The notes beneath the pieces are model-generated. The model searched no databases. It saw only the letters and a program-made list of their open reading frames with translations, and was not told the origin of the DNA. The position numbers and the translations under genes were made by a program. From Asterella californica (lineage: Eukaryota > Streptophyta > Marchantiopsida > Marchantiales > Aytoniaceae): 64,000 nt of DNA. The DNA is taken from positions 4,898,001-4,962,000 of the forward strand of contig JAYKYS010000009.1 of NCBI GenBank assembly GCA_036924285.1. Reading direction: 5' to 3'. Positions 14,701-24,822 of this stretch are shown here, in pieces; position 1 is the first letter of the stretch, and each line of letters begins with the position of its first letter.

Positions 14701-17700
14701 GCGATGGCAGGGCATCTAGGGAACATGATCACCTCTATGGGACGATGGCGCCTTAGGTTGGACGTTCCGAAGGCTGAGGTCTCTGATATGCTGCCTGTTG
14801 CCCGTCTGCTTTCCAGAAGTAGCGATCCGGCCGTCGTTTCAAGGTCCAAGGTGAACACATTTTGCCGAAGTGCCTTTCTTTGCCGAAACACTTCTTAACG
14901 TGGCTGGATGGAACTGGAGGTCATGTAAATGCATTTGAGTCTGAATGCGAGCATATCGTGAGCTTGGAGTCGTTACTCTTCGTGAATGAGCTGTCACAGA
15001 AGTCGTTCTGTCACTATTGTTTGACTTCCTAATCCTTAGTTTGGGTCTGTTCTCTATCGTCTCTAGCGCTTTCTAGTCAAATCAAGGCCTTGTTCCCGTG
15101 CTCTTGTTTTAAATAGCCAAATGCTTATTGCCTGGATTTGTTTCTTGGGTGGTAATATTTGATCGCTTCCTTGGGATGTCTATGTAGAGGTTTCAGATAA
15201 TGCTTTCCGCTGAACGCTGACGCTGGACTCGCGAAAGAATCGCGGTATAGCCAAACCTTTACTGGTTTCCAGTGTGGGTCGGTGACTCCCGCTGCATACC
15301 GGGGAAAACATGGGGATCAGTTTAGGTCAGATGAAATTGGACTGGACTTGAGGTCCTTGTTGAAGTATGTGAAGGCTGGAACTGATCTTGATTGATTTTC
15401 TACCTGCAGGAGTTGTTTCTGGAAAGTGTGTCAGCTGTGGGTTTTCATGCGGAAAATCTCAAGGAGCACCTTGAGGTAGGATGTCTATGGCAACAGTCTT
15501 CCTTCTAGATGAAGGCACGGTCCTCTAGAGTCGTTTTGGGGTGATCCGGGGTTCATACATGTCCTTGCGCGCATATACGTATTAAGGTTCTGCTCTGCTG
15601 TTATTCCTGGCATACGACACCTTTTCTGATTATATCTTTTGGCCGGTAGATTGACAACTAGACTTTTGTTCCTGTTTCCCGAACATATGTCTTACTCTGA
15701 CGTGAGAATTGTTTCCGTTGGAGATGTACTGTTTGAGTCGTATGCTTGATTATTATTGCTGTAATAAGTAATGAACTAGGGCTAAGAGCTGATCAAGCTT
15801 CCGTTTGTTTCTAGCCTAACTGAACTAAATACTAAATCTCTCGGATCTTTCAGTATCTACGAAGGAGCAAGGGCACGACTACGTCAGAGGGCACTCCTGA
15901 GTCTATACCGCTCCCTGGTCTCGCGGAGTTGAAAGGTGCATGGCATGGAACTCTCGACGCAAGTGGTGGCGGAGATGGTGATACATATGTACGGATCTGT
16001 CTACTTGTACCATTTTGATGGGCGATGTTTTAATTGCTGCTTATAATTGTTGCTAGGCGCAAAAGCTGATTACTTCACTTGTCGCAGGCTGACTTTGACC
16101 TTCGTGGCGAGGAATGGGAGTGGGGTACTTACAAAACCAAAAGAGTAATAGCGATAGGAGATTACTGCAACACTGATGGGCTTCGGCTTGAAAAGTTTTT
16201 CATACAGAAAGACACTGCTACCTTGCACGCAGATGGAACTCTTCTCGGACCGAAACCCAATCTTCACTTCGCTGTGTTGAATTTTCCTGTCGACCTTGTT
16301 CCACCCCTGATGCATGCTATCCAGTCTTCAACGCCTGAACCTTTCTTATCTCCTTCCACGCGACCTTACCATACTCCAATCAAAGGGATATTGTATACGG
16401 AAGGTGATTTGCGCGGTACTTTAGCGAAGCCGCAGTGTGATGTTCAAATCAGGTTGTTAGATGGAGCCGTGGGTGGTATCAGTCTCGGCAAGGCGGAGAT
16501 GGCTGCGTCCATAACTTCAGCCAATCGACTAGCTTTCAATGCGGTCCTAGAACCAGTTGCTCAAAGTGGGCATGTCCGCGTTCGTGGAAGCTTGCCGATG
16601 GGCCCTGGCGGCTTGGAGGAGAATGAGGTGGAGGTTCAAGAAAGAGACAAGGAAAAGCGTAGCAGGACGAGAGGGTGGGGAAGAGAAAGGAATCGGGATA
16701 GGAAAGATGACGAAGAAGATGAAAAGAGCGAGAGTGTAGAGAAGGGAGGAGAAGAAGGGTGGGAAGTGCGCCTTGCTGAAAGCTTGAAGTCATTAGATGG
16801 AGAGTTTCTTGAAAGCGGTGCAGTGCAAGTTGATGCAGCGGTTAAGGATGGAGGCATGATGTTGCTTACAGCCATTTCTCCAGGTTTGCATTGGCTCCAG
16901 GGTAACGCAGATATCAAGCTGCAGGTACACAAAGCTCTTCTGCTCTTGAAGGTTTTGGTCAGAATTTTCTGGTTGTACGGACTACTTCTTGATGCTTGAT
17001 GATGATGCTTCTGGGAGGAGGGGGAAACACTGCCAGCAGTCCGAAAGCTAGTAGGTCAGTAATGTTACATTAGAACGCGCTCGTGGATGGTGGACGTAGT
17101 TCTGGGGTGAGCGTAGACATTGTCAGTAAAGATGTCCGGAATGCCGTAGGAACTTGACTGGATCGTTAGAATACGCAGGGGAGTGTAGAGAAATTGACTG
17201 CATGATGGTTGCCACAGGTGAGAGGTACTGTCCAGCAACCAGTTGCAGATGGGATAGCGTCTTTCCACAAAGTTGCCATCTCCTCTCCAGTCCTTCCGAG
17301 ACCATTAACAAACATGGGAGGCACTATCCGTGTAAAGAACAATCAGCTTTTTGTTGAGGGGTTAGAAGGGCGAGTTGGTCGTAGAGGTCTGGTGGAAGTC
17401 AAGGGACAGCTGCCTCTGAAAGTCAGTGACATTGTGACGAATGGTGATGCCATTGAACTGAAGACTGAACATCTTGAAGTGCGAGCCAGAAATGCATTCA
17501 GGTAACATGGCTCGACCGATCTTTCAGTGCCTGGTGAGAGCGACGTTCCTCTGAGCAAGTATGTGAGCAAAGTCTCGTGTAAGCTCCGAAGTGGTTTAGG
17601 CTTCGAGGTTCTAACTGATTGAAAGTCGTGCGTATTGACACTAATACTGCAGGGAGTGTCAGAGTCATTTCAGTTTACAGCTTGGTGTTTTCAGTGTACG

Positions 17701-19563
17701 GTCGCGTTGCATCTATGTCTTGTAGCAAATGTGGTCAGCTTAACTTTCTTTCAGATGTTTTGCTTGTTCTTATTCCTTTCCGGTTGTGAACTATTGGACG
17801 ATAGCGGTCAAGTAAACAGTCAGGTGAGGTTGATGGGAACGCTGCTGGAACCGGAAGTGACTGGTATGATAAAGCTCAGCCACGGAGAGGCTTATCTTTC
17901 TCAAGAGAAGGGCAGTAGTACTCCTCCTTCGACTATATCTACAAGCCCACCAGGAGGAGGATACAGCTGGATGGCAGCGGCATCGAGTGTTGCTCGCCGC
18001 GGTCCCGACATCTTTCCGCTACCAGAGCAGCTTGTGAACCAAAAACCTGGTGGGTTCGTAAGTTCTGTACGGATGGCATGGTTGGGAGACCTAATTTTAA
18101 ACTGTCGAGCTTCACGTGCGGAGGTGTTAGTATCTTCTTGTACATAGAGCTGCATATCTTAAGAAGTTGTAAGGCTGTAACAAGTCCATTTCTTGCTGTG
18201 ATTCCAGAGAAAAAGGAAGATCCAAAAGATGGGAGAAGCCTTGGTCTTCTGCCGCCTTTAGATATTCGTCTACGGAGTTTGAAACTTTTACTCGGACCAG
18301 AACTAAGGATGGTCTATCCGCTGATACTAAACTTCGCTGTCAGTGGAGAATTGGAGCTCAATGGCTATGCAGATCCTCTTCGCGTCAAACCAAAGGGTAC
18401 ATTGACATTTGAAAATGGTGATGTCAATCTGGTAGCTACTCAGGTACAATCTGCTCTTCACTCGAGATATTCAAACCGGTAGTCCACAATACCGGAAACG
18501 TCTTACAAAGAGTTTCGTGCTTCGTGTATGGCTTTGATCGTCGAAGCACGTTTCGCGCAAGTCCATGAGCCGTGTTTATCCAGGATATTTGACCATACGC
18601 GTCTTGCAGGTAAGGCTGAACAAGGATCATCCAAACAGGGCCAAATTTGAGCCTGAACAAGGTCTAGATCCGAGCTTGGACTTGGCCCTGATCGGTGCTG
18701 ACTGGCAGCTTAAGGTGCAAGGGCGAGCAAGGAATTGGCAAGACAATATTGTCGTCAGTTCAACTCGGTCAGGAGAACAAGATGCTCTCACACGAACGGA
18801 GGTTCTTTTCGCTTCTTCTCTTATTCATGTTAAAAAGAAGGTCATATACAATTTGCTTTCATCTTTGAAGTACATACGTAGCAGTGGACAGTGTTTTGGT
18901 TTCCTACTTGACAGTGCATCTGTACACTGCAGGCCGCTAGAGTATTTGAGAGCCAACTTGCAGAGTCTCTTCTAGAAGGAGACGGTCAGCTTGCGTTTAA
19001 AAAGCTTGCCGCTGCAACAGTTGAGACTCTCATGCCACGGATTGAAACCAAGGGAGAGTTTGGGCAGGCTCGATGGCGTCTGGTATCAGCTCCTCAAATT
19101 CCTAACCTTCTTTCTCTGGATCCAACGACTGATCCCTTCAAGTCCCTTGCCAACCTTTCTTTCGGAGCCGAAGTGGAGGTGCAGTTGGGTAAACATCTCC
19201 AGGTAACTATACGCGAGAACTGGACCTTTTCCCAGTTCCAAGGAACTAAATGTCGAGATAGGGCATAGGTATCGACAACTGGTTGTCAAAATTCCTAGAC
19301 GAATGCAACGTGACAATCACCATACATCTTATTGATTCGGTGGTTTCTCCATACCTCTTTGACATCCTAGTGTGGTTGAAGGTACTGATGGATTTTGAGT
19401 GGCATGGCAGGCTTCAGTGGTGCGACAGTTGAAGGAGTCTGAGATGGCAACCCAATGGACTTTGTTGTACCAACTGAACAGCAAGCTACGGTTGCTGTTC
19501 TCGTCTATACCTTCTGTGGACAATCGGCTGCTCTTTGAATATTCTGCTACTTCACAAAATTGA
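5792..19563 (+). CDS. TIC236: TIC236, plastid inner-envelope translocon protein of the TamB/DUF490 family (23 exons)
   Basis: TIC236 is a plant homologue of bacterial TamB. It is anchored in the inner plastid envelope, reaches the outer translocon and is needed for protein import. Exon 1 encodes a Ser/Arg-rich transit-peptide-like N-terminus, one membrane segment near residues 154-172, a conserved AsmA/TamB-like stretch to about residue 275, and a long charged low-complexity region. It ends with the conserved YFKEGSLMLLAYGD block. Exons by GT-AG and phase: 5792-8466, 8685-8883, 9164-9223, 9549-9653, 9851-10027, 10848-10910, 11457-11687, 12000-12083, 12414-12571, 12988-13522, 13737-13919, 14030-14089, 14325-14447, 14572-14850, 15410-15475, 15854-15988, 16088-16924, 17218-17501, 17805-18057, 18210-18443, 18610-18801, 18933-19202, 19411-19563. 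The sum is 7356 nt (2451 aa plus stop) with no break in frame. C-terminal landmarks include NPDEGEY, LDELELASLRG, EWEWGTYKT, HADGTLLGP, ENGDVNLVATQ and LLFEYSATSQ. The least certain joints are the starts of exons 5 and 20 and the 5' start codon. Confidence 0.95.
10690..10709. repeat. Short perfect hairpin inside a TIC236 intron
   Basis: GGGTCCCT and AGGGACCC form an 8-bp perfect stem with a TTTT loop within the 820-bp intron between exons 5 and 6. The intron otherwise shows nothing recognisable. A function is not implied. Confidence 0.5.
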
Positions 19564-20278
19564 TCCATTTGTACAGATTGCTGAACGTGTTCTCACCCAT
19601 AGATTACGGTCAACCTACCCTTCATTCCCTCCTAGTACATACACCTTCAAAACAAAGGAATGCGGGTTCTTTGAGGGATCCTCCCTCAGATTTTGAGTCC
19701 TACTTTGATCGAGAGACTGTTCTCGTTGAGACTGCTCTGCAACTGTCTTTCTCAGTCAGAGCCCCTCCTTCGGCCCGAACTTTGGACTTCTTTGTTGATA
19801 GTGTCCCGTTTGTCTAGGAGAATAGATACCCCACTGAACATGCCTGGTATCATCTAGGTCTTCCACATCTTCGTATCGCAATCCGCGTTCTTCTGTTAGT
19901 TCTTCGTCGCCTTCCCCTAAAGCGGGTGACTCTGTAATAATAGGATAATTCACCCAGCAGGAATACCGCTATGACAGATTTGGGGACTAATCAGCGGTAG
20001 CTTTAGGGCCCAGCTTTCATCGACGACAAGTGGGTTCTTTGTACCATGAAGTTTATTATTCAAGCCATTGGAAATTACGCCCGGTAGTTTGCTTGCAATG
20101 TTGTCTGATTGTCGTCAACACATTGATCTGAACCGGCTTACAGGATTCTATACAAATCGATATATGTCTGGCGCCTTCTTATTTGATGTCAAGAATTTAA
20201 ATCCCTTGGAGCTCAAAAAGTGAAAGTAAGTTAAACTTTATAGATCAAGAATACTCTACAGGAGATTGCATTCATGTG
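19564..20278. other. TIC236 3' flank and target of the gypsy insertion
   Basis: This contains the TIC236 3' untranslated region and flank. No other gene is visible. It ends with ATGTG (20274-20278), which is repeated at 29927-29931 on the far side of the retroelement and is therefore the likely target-site duplication. Confidence 0.6.
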
Positions 20279-20386
20279 TGTCGTGCGCATACACATCGTT
20301 ACACAACATACATCGCTTTCAGGGGTACATCACACATACATATAACACATGGACGATGTCATACACATACACAAGTGTATCACAAT
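20279..20386 (-). repeat. Terminal repeat B2 (outer copy, 108 bp)
   Basis: This matches 20683-20790 over its full 108 bp with six substitutions. It is CA/TG-rich, contains many ACACAT motifs, and starts TGTCGTGCG at the element boundary. Confidence 0.9.
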
Positions 20387-20680
20387 TAATCTGAATACAG
20401 AGATTATCATCTCCAACACAATAACAAGGACTATTCACAAACAGTCAAGCCAAACCCACTCTAAACGCGAAGAGAATCCGGGTTACATTCAACTAGACTA
20501 TCCACCATAGCCTGGAGCTTGAAGGCTCAACTCAAAGAACTAAGGCCTCCAAGCCCTACCTGCGAAGTTTACCCTTAGTGTGCTCTCTCTCCAACTCGCC
20601 CTAACGGCACTAACGGCCTTACCGGGATGTGTCACTTCGCACTCGGTCAACCTAGCCGAGGTGCCCAAACTGACGTGACA
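20387..20680 (-). repeat. Terminal repeat A2 (294 bp)
   Basis: This matches 29634-29927 over the full 294 bp with about 11 substitutions, mostly transitions. It is preceded directly by B2 and followed by GC and then B1 in plus-strand reading. Confidence 0.93.
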
Positions 20681-20682
20681 GC

Positions 20683-20790
20683 TGTCGTGCGCATACACAT
20701 CGCTACACAACATACATCGCTGTCAGAGGTACACCACACATACACATAACACATGGACGATGTCATACACATACACAAGTGTACCACAAT
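20683..20790 (-). repeat. Terminal repeat B1 (inner copy, 108 bp), likely U3-like
   Basis: This is the inner copy of the B repeat. In sense orientation it directly follows a G-run (complement of 20791-20798), as a U3 region follows a polypurine tract. It is joined through GC to A2, making the perfect 10-bp palindrome GACAGCTGTC at 20677-20686. Confidence 0.9.
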
Positions 20791-20801
20791 CGCCCCCCTA
20801 A
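20791..20801 (-). promoter_or_regulatory. Candidate polypurine tract
   Basis: The plus strand reads CGCCCCCCTAA, which is TTAGGGGGGCG in sense orientation, immediately before repeat B1. That is where a plus-strand-priming polypurine tract is expected in an LTR retroelement. It is short, so the call rests on position as much as composition. Confidence 0.55.
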
Positions 20802-20961
20802 CTGGCGGTTAGGTCCCTCTAACTCCAGATAGCTCCATATCCCAACTACGTGATACACACCTTCATGGGTGCAAGGATCAGGAGGCCGGGTGCTACATTG
20901 CCTCATCGTTAGTCGCCTGTCTGCAATCCATACCACGCAAAGATCTAATCGACTATCTCCG

Positions 20962-23900
20962 CTATATACATCGAGGACAAACCCACCGTCCAGTAGGAAC
21001 TACACTGAGAGGTGGAGTCAAACATGACATGTGCCAACCTCTCGAACAACCATCACACACCAACATACGGGCTGCTCCACCAGCAGACCCACACAACATA
21101 CACCTCAAGCCCGCGCGTACAACTGCTAAGCTTGGGTCAACGGTACCATCAATGTTGGGAAGATGACATGGCGCGCAATTACGCACATGGTCCTTCCACA
21201 CAACACCATCACGGCCCTCTAACATGAGTACTCCAGAAGGTAACACCTCACGCACTCGTAAAATAGTGCGTCCTGCGGTCACGTCCAACGTCGTCGGTGC
21301 AGTCTGCTGTAGATAGATATAATCGCCAGGATGAAACCTGCGAATCGACGACCGATAACCTCCTCCTCGGATAGTCGCATACCTCAACGTGTCTCTATGC
21401 TGGGCAATCGCTAGGTTCTCAAAAGCCATAGGCATAACTCTCCGAAATGTCTCTGCTCGTTGAGAACATGCTCTCACCCACATATCCGGGTCATCAAGGT
21501 CCAGCACCCCAGCAGAATCACGACGAATGGCCGAAGGTAGATCTGGATCTCGGCCATACAATAAGAAATACGGTGAGAAGGAAGCCAAAGACGCTTGTCG
21601 GCTAAAACGGTAGCCCATAGCCAACCATGGTAGCTGCACATCCCAGTCTCCCAAGTGGCCCTTCTGCAAGCCATACTTGCGCAATCCTCTCTTCACCGTC
21701 TGAACTACCCTCTCCGCCAAACCATCCGCCTCAGGATGATCTCGAGATGTAGTCCGATGATCAATCAATGCCTGATCACACAAGGCCTGAAACTCACCAA
21801 GGAACTCTGTACCTTGGTCTGTCAGCACTTCAGCTGGTGCTCCAAAACGACTCAGCACTCGATCTAAGAACGCATACGCTGTCCCTTCACTCGCCTTGTC
21901 TGGTAATGCCACCAACTCAATCCACTTGGAGAAGTGCTCCACCATCACCAACACATACCGGTGGTGACGTACGGTCAACGGTAAGGGTCCCGCAAAATCC
22001 AAACTCCAACGGTAACCCAACCCCATAATCGGTAAGGGGTGTAACTGTGGAGTAGGAGCATTAAACGATGCTCGTACTCGATCACAAACCACACATCGTG
22101 CGACAAACTGTTGCACATCGATGTGCATACCACTCCACCAATACTGTCCTTGGAATAAGCTATGTGTACGCTTCACTCCAAAATGTCCCAACTCCTCATG
22201 GGCATGTCGTACTAACTGTGCCCTCTGGGATGGATGTGGCACTATTCGTACCCTTCCATCACCCCACACTCGAAGTACATGTCGTCCTTCTCGTCGAAAT
22301 CTCTTCGCTCGTTGAAGAACACGATCTCGCTCCTTGGCACTTACTGTGCCTACTATCACACCACTGCGTAGATACTCCATCACGGTCACATCATCATGGA
22401 TATCCCGCTGATCTGGAACACCATCTCCACCCTCAGGATCTGGAGACTCGTCATCTACTCTCTGACCAGAGAAAGATACGACTTGGCCCTCCATACTAGA
22501 GTTCATGGCCAACACACAAAGAAAGGCAGATGCATGCCACCCTAGCACTATCTCCTCATCAACCTCGTCATGCCATCGAGCCCCAGTCTGATCCTGCTGA
22601 CTCGTGCACGGGTTGCGACTCAACCCATCGGCATCTAGGTTTGCAACTCCAGGTCTATGTACTACCTGGAAGTCATACTCCTGTAAGATCAGAGCCCATC
22701 GTGCAAGCTTCCCTGTAAGCTTGTCGGACTCCATCAACCACTTGAGCGGCTGGTGATCAGTGATGAGAGTAAAGGGGTTCCCAAACAGATAACATCGAAA
22801 GTGTGCAACAGCCCACACTGCCGCCAAACACTCTCCCTCATACGAACTATACCTCGCCTCCGTTGAATTGTTGGAGCGACTGGCATACACCACCACGAAC
22901 TCCTTTTTCTCATCATCATGCTGAGTCAGCACTGCTCCAAGTCCCAACATACTCCAATCGGTGTGCAGTTGGAAAGGACGCCCTCTAACGAGTCTACTCA
23001 AGATGGGAGCAGATGTCAACGTATCCTTGAGCTCTACAAAAGCTCGCTCCTGCTCATCTCCCCACTGCCACTCCTGGTCCACCTTCATCAGCTTGGTCAA
23101 CGGCTTCGCAATTGCACTAAACCCTTTCACGTATCGACGATAGAAGTTCGCCAAACCAACAAATGCTCGAACTCGACTCACATCTGTGGGGCGTGGAATA
23201 CGTGCAATAGCCTCAACCTTCGTCTGTTGAACACCCAATCCACCTGGATAGATGGTGTGGCCCAGATACTCTACCAACTCCTGGAAGAACTTACACTTCC
23301 CAGGGTGTAACTTCAACCCATGAGCTCTCAACCGCTCAAACACATCCCGTAAGTGTCTCTCGTGCTCCTCCACTGTAGCACTATAGACTAAGATGTCGTC
23401 AATATAACATCTGACAAAATCCAATCCTGCTAGGATTCTGTCCATCACCCTTTGGAACTCAGCAGGGGCGTTCTTCAACCCAAATGGTAAGAACCGCCAC
23501 TGATACAAACAATCCTTGCCGTGAGAGTCAATTCCCCAGAATGCTGTCTTGGACTTATCTTCTTCTCTCACTGGCAACTGATGATACCTTGCTCGAAGAT
23601 CCAAAGTACTGAAGACCTTCACATGCCCCACTGCATCAAAGATCTCCTCAGGTGTCGGCATGGCATACTTATCGGACTTCGTCTGCCGATTGATAGGACG
23701 ATAGTCCCCACACATCCGTCTATCTGTGTAGTTGCCATACATATCCTTCTTGGCTGACATAACTGTGGCAGATTCATACTCTCCATGCGACATCTCCACC
23801 AACCCAGCCTCCAACAAGTCTTGAGTCCGACTCTGGATCAAGGCTCTCTCCATGTCACTGTACCTGTAAGGACGTCGAAAGATTGGCGTGTCATTAGCCA

Positions 23901-24057
23901 AGTCGATCCGTATACCAGGTCCCTTCAAAGTACCCAAATCCTTCATACTGAAGGCAAAACAATTCCTGTAGCTCTTCAGGAATCTTTGGACTCTTCGTCT
24001 CTCCTCTCCTATAAGCTTGGGTCCGATCTCCGGCTCCCAAGTATCCTCTGTCACCAT
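20962..24057 (-). CDS. Pol polyprotein: reverse transcriptase, RNase H, integrase, C-terminal PHD finger
   Basis: This 1031-aa frame encodes the enzymes of retrotransposition. Reverse transcriptase has YIDD near residue 218. RNase H follows with HTDWS, YEGECLA and ITDHQPL. An HHCC zinc module (HEELGH, CVVC) precedes the integrase core, with catalytic D687, D747 and E782 and the conserved HPEADGLAER. The last 46 residues form a C4HC3 PHD finger (C986, C989, C1001, C1004, H1009, C1012, C1027, C1030), in the place where chromoviruses carry a chromodomain. PHD fingers commonly read histone H3 tails, so a role in target choice is a reasonable inference. The first ATG is at 24057, but the frame is open back to a UAG at 24088-24090 and is continuous with the methyltransferase frame upstream, so pol is probably made as a fusion. 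Confidence 0.95.
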   Translation of the reverse strand: MVTEDTWEPEIGPKLIGEERRRVQRFLKSYRNCFAFSMKDLGTLKGPGIRIDLANDTPIFRRPYRYSDMERALIQSRTQDLLEAGLVEMSHGEYESATVMSAKKDMYGNYTDRRMCGDYRPINRQTKSDKYAMPTPEEIFDAVGHVKVFSTLDLRARYHQLPVREEDKSKTAFWGIDSHGKDCLYQWRFLPFGLKNAPAEFQRVMDRILAGLDFVRCYIDDILVYSATVEEHERHLRDVFERLRAHGLKLHPGKCKFFQELVEYLGHTIYPGGLGVQQTKVEAIARIPRPTDVSRVRAFVGLANFYRRYVKGFSAIAKPLTKLMKVDQEWQWGDEQERAFVELKDTLTSAPILSRLVRGRPFQLHTDWSMLGLGAVLTQHDDEKKEFVVVYASRSNNSTEARYSSYEGECLAAVWAVAHFRCYLFGNPFTLITDHQPLKWLMESDKLTGKLARWALILQEYDFQVVHRPGVANLDADGLSRNPCTSQQDQTGARWHDEVDEEIVLGWHASAFLCVLAMNSSMEGQVVSFSGQRVDDESPDPEGGDGVPDQRDIHDDVTVMEYLRSGVIVGTVSAKERDRVLQRAKRFRREGRHVLRVWGDGRVRIVPHPSQRAQLVRHAHEELGHFGVKRTHSLFQGQYWWSGMHIDVQQFVARCVVCDRVRASFNAPTPQLHPLPIMGLGYRWSLDFAGPLPLTVRHHRYVLVMVEHFSKWIELVALPDKASEGTAYAFLDRVLSRFGAPAEVLTDQGTEFLGEFQALCDQALIDHRTTSRDHPEADGLAERVVQTVKRGLRKYGLQKGHLGDWDVQLPWLAMGYRFSRQASLASFSPYFLLYGRDPDLPSAIRRDSAGVLDLDDPDMWVRACSQRAETFRRVMPMAFENLAIAQHRDTLRYATIRGGGYRSSIRRFHPGDYIYLQQTAPTTLDVTAGRTILRVREVLPSGVLMLEGRDGVVWKDHVRNCAPCHLPNIDGTVDPSLAVVRAGLRCMLCGSAGGAARMLVCDGCSRGWHMSCLTPPLSVVPTGRWVCPRCI

Positions 24058-24081
24058 GCTAGAGGTAGAAGACGAAGTCGT

Positions 24082-24090
24082 TGACTGCTA
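24082..24090 (-). promoter_or_regulatory. In-frame UAG stop in a readthrough-type context
   Basis: In sense orientation the sequence is UAG CAG UCA. The methyltransferase frame and the pol frame are the same frame, separated only by this stop. UAG followed by CAR-YYA is the known leaky context of tobamovirus-type readthrough, and CAG UCA fits that consensus. A plain CAG-to-UAG deamination mutation would look the same, so programmed readthrough is an inference. Confidence 0.55.
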
Positions 24091-24822
24091 TCTTGCAGCC
24101 TCTGGAGCAGTTTCCTTCTGCTCACCACCAACAACCTCCACCGCTACTGTGTGTAAAACTTCTGCAGTTCTAGCTGCAAACTCCACACTCTCTCCTATGA
24201 CATCCCATGATGTCCAAGGATGACGAACTCCACGTGCCTCGTCCCCAGCCTTTGCCTCCACCGACCCGGTAGGCAAAGAGCTCAAGAGTGCTCGAGCAGT
24301 AACACCCATCGATCGCATCCGACGCTGCTCAGCCAATCCAAGGCTAACAATCCATGTCAAGCAATTCAAGTCCATTGCTTGACCCAATACTTGACGACGT
24401 GAAGCCTCCGACACCGAAGCTACTGCCGTCGTACCCGTAGTGAAACCCATCGCTCGCTCTCTCTCATCGGCATTGGGCTCCACCAACTGCCGTAATTGAG
24501 CATCCCACACAAGCCCAGGTCCTCCATCTCTGTAAGCATGTGACGCTGGAAAGCTTACCAATGTGGGTAATGCTACCATGGGCCGTCCCACTAGGTTCAC
24601 CACTGCCATGGGTGACCTATCGACGACTCTCACTACTTGAGATCGTCGTCCTGCATCCAAGATGCTATCAACCGTGAGGTGCGCTGGTCGTCTCACTCCA
24701 TCGTGTGCGCACTTAAGCACCTCTCTCGGTAACAAGTTCGTCCACCACAACCGTGGACGATGTGCACGAGATCCCACTCTCGCTGCATCCAACAACACTG
24801 CTGGTCCAACCCAAGACCGCAC
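24088..24822 (-). CDS. C-terminal half of the element-encoded cytosine-5 DNA methyltransferase
   Basis: This 244-residue open stretch continues the methyltransferase domain from the preceding frame. It has an RPRLWWTN block like the R-x-R/TN segment after motif VI, then DERERAMGF and RRQVLGQAMD. The last two correspond to the C-terminal motifs around ERxxxxGF and motif X (LGxA/S), which complete the AdoMet pocket in C5 methyltransferases. The first residues overlap the end of the Gag-protease-methyltransferase frame, so the true join is a shift near 24801-24836 rather than an independent start. The tail (VEVVGGEQKETAPEAAR) looks like a linker and ends at the UAG before pol. Confidence 0.8.
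   Translation of the reverse strand: MRSWVGPAVLLDAARVGSRAHRPRLWWTNLLPREVLKCAHDGVRRPAHLTVDSILDAGRRSQVVRVVDRSPMAVVNLVGRPMVALPTLVSFPASHAYRDGGPGLVWDAQLRQLVEPNADERERAMGFTTGTTAVASVSEASRRQVLGQAMDLNCLTWIVSLGLAEQRRMRSMGVTARALLSSLPTGSVEAKAGDEARGVRHPWTSWDVIGESVEFAARTAEVLHTVAVEVVGGEQKETAPEAAR

Noticed and set aside
18058..18155. Extension of TIC236 exon 19 to about 18120
   Set aside because: The GTAAGT at 18058 is a strong donor in the right phase, and the extra residues have no family counterpart. The alternative GAG/GTGTTA donor remains possible but weaker.
19560..19817. An 85-codon frame just after the TIC236 stop
   Set aside because: It overlaps the terminal codons in another frame and has no recognisable content; it is most simply 3' untranslated sequence.
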